Part shown: piece after piece, positions 59,185-64,000 of the stretch
Position numbering within the stretch: position 1 is the stretch's first letter
Layout: each line of letters opens with the position of its first letter
DNA from: Erwinia sp. 198
GTDB lineage: Bacteria > Pseudomonadota > Gammaproteobacteria > Enterobacterales > Enterobacteriaceae
Direction: 5' to 3'
Assembly: GCF_003937915.1 (NCBI RefSeq)
Contig: NZ_RHUM01000008.1
Coordinates: 113,631-177,630, forward strand
DNA length: 64,000 nucleotides
The notes under the pieces: model-generated
Seen by the model: the letters and a program-made list of their open reading frames with translations, nothing else
What the model was told of the DNA's origin: nothing
The model's database searches: none
Translations under genes and position numbers: made by a program

Positions 59185-60675
59185 ATGGTACCTGTGGTCG
59201 CGCTGGTCGGGCGTCCCAATGTGGGAAAATCTACACTTTTTAACCGTCTTACGCGCACGCGAGATGCGCTGGTAGCGGATTTTCCTGGGCTAACCCGTGA
59301 CCGTAAGTATGGTCGCGCCGAGGTCGAAGGGCGTGAGTTTATCTGCATTGATACCGGCGGTATCGATGGCAATGAAGAGGGCGTGGAAACCCGCATGGCC
59401 GAACAGTCGCTGCTGGCGATTGAAGAGGCCGATGTGGTGCTGTTTATGGTCGATGCGCGTGCGGGCCTGATGCCTGCCGATCAGGCCATTGCCCAACATT
59501 TACGCTCACGTGAGAAACCCACTTTTCTGGTAGCCAACAAAACCGACGGCATGGATCCGGATTCCGCCGTGGTCGATTTCTATTCGCTGGGACTGGGTGA
59601 AATCCATCCTATCGCCGCTTCGCACGGCCGTGGCGTTACCGGCCTGCTGGAAATGGTGCTGCTGCCGTGGATGGATGAGGTTGCGCCGCAGGCGGAGCTG
59701 ACGGAAGAAGAAGAGAACGAAGCCTACTGGGCGGAGCTGGCGGCGAAAGAGAGCGGCGCAGAGCAGGAAGAAGAGGAAGACGACTTCAACCCGCTGGATC
59801 TGCCTGTCAAGCTGGCTATCGTCGGTCGGCCTAACGTGGGTAAATCCACGTTAACTAACCGTATCCTCGGTGAGGATCGCGTTGTGGTTTACGATATGCC
59901 GGGCACCACGCGCGACAGCATCTATATCCCGATGGAACGCGACGGTCGCGAATATATCCTGATCGACACGGCAGGCGTGCGCAAGCGCGGAAAAATTACC
60001 GAAACGGTCGAGAAATTCTCGGTGATCAAAACGCTACAGGCGATCGAAGACGCTAACGTAGTGATGCTGGTGATCGACGCTCACGAAGGGATTTCCGACC
60101 AGGATCTGTCGCTGCTCGGCTTTATCCTCAACAGCGGTCGCTCGCTGGTGATTGTGGTGAACAAATGGGACGGCCTGTCGCAGGAAGTTCGCGAAGAAGT
60201 TAAAGAAACCCTCGACTTCCGTCTTGGCTTTATCGATTTTGCCCGCGTGCACTTTATCTCCGCGCTGCACGGCAGCGGCGTGGGCAACCTGTTCGAATCG
60301 GTTACCGAAGCTTACGACTGCTCAACCCGTCGCGTGAATACCTCAATGCTGACCCGGATCATGAATATGGCAGCCGACGATCATCAGCCGCCGCTGGTGC
60401 GCGGCCGCCGCGTGAAGCTGAAGTATGCGCATGCCGGCGGCTACAATCCACCAATTGTGGTGATCCACGGCAACCAGGTGAAAGATCTGCCGGATTCCTA
60501 CAAGCGCTATCTGATGAACTACTTCCGCCGCTCGCTGGAAGTGATGGGTACGCCTATTCGTATCCAGTTTAAAGAAGGGGATAACCCTTTTGCCGGTAAA
60601 CGCAACCTGCTGACGCCTAACCAGCAGCGCAAGCGCAAACGCCTGCTGAGCCATCTGAAAAAGAACAAACGCTGA
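59185..60675 (+). CDS. der: GTPase Der (EngA), ribosome assembly factor
   Basis: Essential double GTPase for 50S maturation. It has two G domains with P-loops [12 protein letters not shown] (residues 8-19) and [12 protein letters not shown] (about 213-224), joined by an acidic linker (EEEEDDF), and a C-terminal KH-like domain ending in Arg/Lys. Length is 496 residues, slightly longer than E. coli (490) because of the linker. Confidence 0.97.
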   Translation: MVPVVALVGRPNVGKSTLFNRLTRTRDALVADFPGLTRDRKYGRAEVEGREFICIDTGGIDGNEEGVETRMAEQSLLAIEEADVVLFMVDARAGLMPADQAIAQHLRSREKPTFLVANKTDGMDPDSAVVDFYSLGLGEIHPIAASHGRGVTGLLEMVLLPWMDEVAPQAELTEEEENEAYWAELAAKESGAEQEEEEDDFNPLDLPVKLAIVGRPNVGKSTLTNRILGEDRVVVYDMPGTTRDSIYIPMERDGREYILIDTAGVRKRGKITETVEKFSVIKTLQAIEDANVVMLVIDAHEGISDQDLSLLGFILNSGRSLVIVVNKWDGLSQEVREEVKETLDFRLGFIDFARVHFISALHGSGVGNLFESVTEAYDCSTRRVNTSMLTRIMNMAADDHQPPLVRGRRVKLKYAHAGGYNPPIVVIHGNQVKDLPDSYKRYLMNYFRRSLEVMGTPIRIQFKEGDNPFAGKRNLLTPNQQRKRKRLLSHLKKNKR

Positions 60676-60893
60676 TTGGCGGGCGATGCTTCATCGCCCT
60701 GACAAGGGTGTTTTTCGGGCCCGGCATTCTGTCGGGCTCGCTTGTTTGCCGTCGGAATCGATTCGGCGAGCGGCTTTTCTCTTTGCGGGCCTTCAGCCGG
60801 TTACCTCTTATCATATCGTCCGACAAAGGCTGCTTCTTAACCGCGGCGGGTTAACTTTGTTTTATACTTATCAATATAAAACAGGAGAAAACG

Positions 60894-61121
60894 ATGAGCG
60901 AACACTGCCCGATTTGCCAACACCCCCTTGTCGCCCGGGATGAACGCCTGTACTGCGCCAGCTGCCAGCGTGATTTTGCCGCCAAAGCTATCTGTCCTGA
61001 TTGCGATCGGCCGCTACAGCTACTCAAGGCCTGCGGCGCTACCGACTATTTTTGCCCCAACGGCGACGGTTTAATATCCAGAAAGCGGGTTGTCTTCAGG
61101 CCGCTGATTGAAACGCTGTAG
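60894..61121 (+). CDS. yfgJ: YfgJ-type zinc-ribbon protein
   Basis: The 75-residue protein has two rubredoxin-like zinc ribbons: CPICQH...YCASCQ and CPDCDR...YFCPNG. It is close to E. coli YfgJ, whose function is unknown. GGAG lies 7 bases upstream of the ATG. Confidence 0.88.
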   Translation: MSEHCPICQHPLVARDERLYCASCQRDFAAKAICPDCDRPLQLLKACGATDYFCPNGDGLISRKRVVFRPLIETL

Positions 61122-61561
61122 GCGTATTAAAATAATGCTTCGCTCGGAATGCAGGTTGCTGCCAGGTGGCGAGGCCGTTTTCATCAATGCTGCTTTTATT
61201 TTCCCGTTCTGAATCCGCTTTAACCCCTTCTTTTTTCATCCCGTCGCCCGTTACTTATTAAGCCGGCGTGAACTGTTATACGCCGAAATTGTTTAGCAAA
61301 AGTTAAAATAACGTACCAATAAATGTGTTTAATATTCACGAGTGTGAAGTTTGTTAATTTTCTGTGTAGTTATTTACGAACCGCGTGGTACAATTTTTCG
61401 GTTAGCGGTCGGCAGGCCGCCAACGCAGGACGGGTTTAACCCGTATCGCCTTGTTAAGCGTCCATAGCATAATGTTGAGCTGTTTCACGCCTTGCCTGTT
61501 TACAAGGCGTACAGAAGCAGCCTGAGATTAGGCTAAGCGCTGTTTTCCAGGAGTGTTTTTC
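61122..61561. promoter_or_regulatory. gcd upstream region
   Basis: About 440 bases without a gene. It contains a perfect palindrome ACGGGTTTAACCCGT (61429-61443) and a hairpin ACGCCTTG/CAAGGCGT (61487-61510) within 80 bp of the gcd start. Upstream, 61200-61400 is A+T-rich and likely holds the promoter, but no single -35/-10 pair stands out. Confidence 0.5.
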
Positions 61562-63994
61562 ATGTCTCAAACAACTGCCCGGTCGTCGAAATGGCTGGGC
61601 CTTTGGTGCGTTTTGCTGGGCCTGATCTTGCTGGCAACCGGCCTCTTCTTCGTGGTTGGCGGTGGGAAACTGCTGTCGCTGGGCGGCAGCTGGTATTTCA
61701 TGATCGCCGGTATTCTGACCGTGATTGCCGCTATCCAGTTTTTCCGCCGCAAATCTTCCGCCGTTGCGGTTTACGCGCTGGTCTTTATCGGCACGGTCAT
61801 CTGGGCGCTGCTGGACGTTGGTCTGGATTTCTGGCCGCTGGTTTCGCGCCTGATGACCATTGCCGGGCTGATGCTGCTGGCCGTGATTACGCTGCCCGCG
61901 CTGCGCAAGCACGAAGGGAAATCGGCTGCGGCCAGGCCTGCTTATATTTCTGCTGCCGTGCTGGTGGTAGGCCTGGTGGCGACCTTTATACAGATGTTCC
62001 AGCCGCACGCCCCGGTTGCCGACGGCAGCGAACTGCCGCTGGTACCGGTAAATAAAACGACCGAACAGAAAAACTGGGACAACTACGGCAATACGCCGGG
62101 CGGCAGCCGCTTTGTGGCGCTGGACCAGATTACGCGCGACAACGTGAAAGACCTGAAGGTAGCCTGGACTTTCCGCACCGGCGATATTCCTGACAGCCCA
62201 ACCGGCAACGGCGCGGAAGATCAGCAAACGCCTTTGCAGATTGGCGATGTGCTCTACCTTTGCACGCCGCACAACAACGTGATCGCGGTCAACGCCGACA
62301 CGGGGAAAAAGATTTGGGAACACGTGGTGAATGCGCAGGCAGAGGTCTGGAACCGCTGTCGCGGCCTGGCTTACTTTGACGCCACTCAGCCACTGAAACA
62401 GCCTTCAGTGCCTGGCTCTACGCCGGTGCCGCAGGCCGTGCTGCCTGCGGGCGACAGCTGCCAGCGTCGTCTGCTGATGAATACCATCGACGCGCGCCTG
62501 ATGGCTATCAACGCCGACAACGGCGAACTGTGCCAGAACTTTGGCGACCACGGTGTGGTTGACCTGAAAGCGGGCCTGGGCGAAGCGCAGGATCCAAAAT
62601 ATCAGCTGACCTCTGCGCCAACGCTTGCGGGCACCACCGTGGTGGTCGGCGGCCGCGTTGCGGATAACGTTCAGACCGATATGCCTGGCGGCGTGATCCG
62701 CGGCTTTGACGCGATCACCGGCCAGATGCGCTGGGCCTTTGATACGGGCAACGACGATCCGAATGCAACACTGCAGCCGGACCAGAGCTATGCCCGCAGC
62801 ACGCCTAACTCCTGGGCGCCGATGTCCTACGATCCCGCGATGAATACCGTGTTTATGCCAATGGGCAGTTCATCGGTCGATCTGTATGGCGCAACGCGTA
62901 CCGCGCTGAACCATAAATATGGTGCTTCCATTCTGGCGGTCGATGCGACTACCGGCAAAGAGAAGTGGGTTTACCAGACCGTGCACAACGATCTGTGGGA
63001 CTTTGACCTGCCGATGCAGCCAAGCCTGATCGACTTCCCGATGAAGGATGGCACCAGCAAACCGGCCGTAGTGATTGGCACCAAAGCGGGCCAGATCTAC
63101 GTGCTGGATCGTCTGACCGGCAGGCCGCTGACCGAAGTAAAAGAAGTGCCGGTTAAAAAAGGCAATATCCCGAACGAGCAGTATACGCCGACGCAGCCTA
63201 AGTCTGTCGGCATGCCGCAGATTGGCGCGGAAACGCTGAAAGAGTCTGATATGTGGGGCGCTACGCCGTTCGATCAGCTTGCCTGCCGCGTAGCCTTTAA
63301 ATCCATGCGCTATGACGGTCTGTACACCGTGCCGGGCACCGACAAAGCCCTGAGCTTCCCAGGCTCGCTGGGCGGCATGAACTGGGGCAGCCTGTCTACC
63401 GATCCGAACAATCACTACATCTTCGTCAACGACATGCGTCTTGGCCTGTGGGTGCAGATGATCCCGGCCAATACCGGCGCTACCGCTCGCGGCAGCAACG
63501 GCGGGGAAGCGATCAACACCGGCATGGGTGCGGTGCCGCTGAAAGGCACGCCTTATGCGGTAAACAAAAACCGCTTTATGTCGCCGCTGGGCATCCCTTG
63601 CCAGAAACCGCCGTTCGGTACGCTCTCCGCTATCGATTTGAAAACGCAGAAGCTGGTGTGGCAGGTTCCGGTTGGTACGGTGCAGGATACCGGTCCGTTC
63701 GGCATCAAAATGCACGCGCAGATGCCGGTAGGGATGCCGACGCTGGGCGGCACGCTGGCTACGCAAGGCGGCCTGGTATTTATCGCGGGCACGCAGGATT
63801 ACTATCTGCGCGCGTTTGACTCGGCTACCGGTAAAGAGGTGTGGAAAGCACGCCTGCCGGTTGGCAGTCAGGGCGGCCCTGTCAGCTACAAGTCGCCGAA
63901 AACAGGCAAGCAGTACATCCTGATTTCAGCCGGCGGCGCGCGTCAGTCTCCGGATCGCGGCGACTACGTAATTGCTTACGCGCTGGATAAATAA
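61562..63994 (+). CDS. gcd: PQQ-dependent membrane-bound glucose dehydrogenase
   Basis: Oxidises glucose to gluconolactone at the periplasmic face and passes electrons to ubiquinone. The 810-residue protein has five N-terminal membrane segments (about residues 10-135) and a C-terminal eight-bladed PQQ propeller with tryptophan-docking repeats (NADTGKKIWEHV, DATTGKEKWVYQTVHNDLWDFDLP, DSATGKEVWKARLP). I chose ATG 61562, 12 bases after AGGAG; ATG 61553 is too close. PQQ synthesis genes are not in the window. The position after yfgJ differs from E. coli. Confidence 0.93.
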   Translation: MSQTTARSSKWLGLWCVLLGLILLATGLFFVVGGGKLLSLGGSWYFMIAGILTVIAAIQFFRRKSSAVAVYALVFIGTVIWALLDVGLDFWPLVSRLMTIAGLMLLAVITLPALRKHEGKSAAARPAYISAAVLVVGLVATFIQMFQPHAPVADGSELPLVPVNKTTEQKNWDNYGNTPGGSRFVALDQITRDNVKDLKVAWTFRTGDIPDSPTGNGAEDQQTPLQIGDVLYLCTPHNNVIAVNADTGKKIWEHVVNAQAEVWNRCRGLAYFDATQPLKQPSVPGSTPVPQAVLPAGDSCQRRLLMNTIDARLMAINADNGELCQNFGDHGVVDLKAGLGEAQDPKYQLTSAPTLAGTTVVVGGRVADNVQTDMPGGVIRGFDAITGQMRWAFDTGNDDPNATLQPDQSYARSTPNSWAPMSYDPAMNTVFMPMGSSSVDLYGATRTALNHKYGASILAVDATTGKEKWVYQTVHNDLWDFDLPMQPSLIDFPMKDGTSKPAVVIGTKAGQIYVLDRLTGRPLTEVKEVPVKKGNIPNEQYTPTQPKSVGMPQIGAETLKESDMWGATPFDQLACRVAFKSMRYDGLYTVPGTDKALSFPGSLGGMNWGSLSTDPNNHYIFVNDMRLGLWVQMIPANTGATARGSNGGEAINTGMGAVPLKGTPYAVNKNRFMSPLGIPCQKPPFGTLSAIDLKTQKLVWQVPVGTVQDTGPFGIKMHAQMPVGMPTLGGTLATQGGLVFIAGTQDYYLRAFDSATGKEVWKARLPVGSQGGPVSYKSPKTGKQYILISAGGARQSPDRGDYVIAYALDK

Positions 63995-64000
63995 GCGCGG

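Noticed and set aside
61318..61356. CRP site upstream of gcd
   Set aside because: TGTGTTTAATATTCACG and TGTGAAGTTTGTTAA resemble half sites but neither fits TGTGA-N6-TCACA.
61454..62323. Minus-strand frame opposite the gcd start
   Set aside because: It overlaps the gcd membrane domain in antisense, is rich in Gln/Arg/His and has no recognisable domain.

Overview
The window is a stretch of chromosome from a member of the Enterobacterales. The core gene order follows the Escherichia coli lepB-to-der region almost gene for gene, and the proteins I can compare from memory are very close to their E. coli counterparts. High G+C, a PQQ glucose dehydrogenase gene beside yfgJ, and a phage tailspike of a type that reminds me of Erwinia exopolysaccharide depolymerases suggest the Erwiniaceae (Pantoea/Erwinia/Mixta). 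The family-level call is an inference.

Layout. 1-4344: end of lepB, then rnc-era-recO, pdxJ-acpS and, convergent, yfhL. 4441-20353: a contractile phage-tail gene cluster with an S24-type repressor, a Q-type antiterminator, a promoter/repeat array, lysis genes (holin, endolysin, Rz/Rz1), a tailspike, and a full set of sheath, tube, chaperone, tape-measure, baseplate, spike, fibre and fibre-chaperone genes. There is no integrase, terminase, portal, capsid or replication gene, so it reads as an R-type tailocin (phage-tail bacteriocin) rather than a prophage. 20678-22719: two low-G+C genes on the minus strand, a family-25 glycosyltransferase and an O-antigen-ligase-like polytopic protein. 23034-39352: core genes resume (yfhH, murQ, pgpC, tadA, mltF, purL, glmY sRNA, glrK-qseG-glrR, glnB, hmp, glyA). 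39471-45723: hcaT, csiE, a DUF1007/NicO metal-transport pair, suhB, trmJ. 45875-47666: iscR and iscS only. 47797-60675: pepB, sseB, sseA, ndk, rlmN, pilW-like, rodZ, ispG, hisS, yfgM, bamB, der. 60894-63994: yfgJ and gcd.

The most notable regions are these. (1) Upstream of the tailocin lysis genes, seven promoter-like modules each have a palindromic element TTCGTWACGAA and exactly 17 bp between a TTTTCG box and a TAATRT-like box. Six of them lie in three 154-bp tandem repeats downstream of a strong intrinsic terminator. (2) A T TTT TTG slippery heptamer in the tail-assembly-chaperone gene is in the correct phase to fuse it by -1 frameshifting to the following short frame. (3) The isc operon goes directly from iscS to pepB: iscU, iscA, hscB, hscA, fdx and iscX are absent, and IscS has lost the usual C-terminal tail. 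(4) LPS-type genes sit immediately beside the tailocin fibre genes.

How the genes may work together. DNA damage would inactivate the repressor, Q would be made, and Q would allow read-through of terminators before and within the tail operon. Lysis proteins would then release the particles, whose specificity would come from the fibre and the tailspike. The neighbouring LPS genes could set the producer's own surface. These are inferences from gene content and order. No database search was possible.
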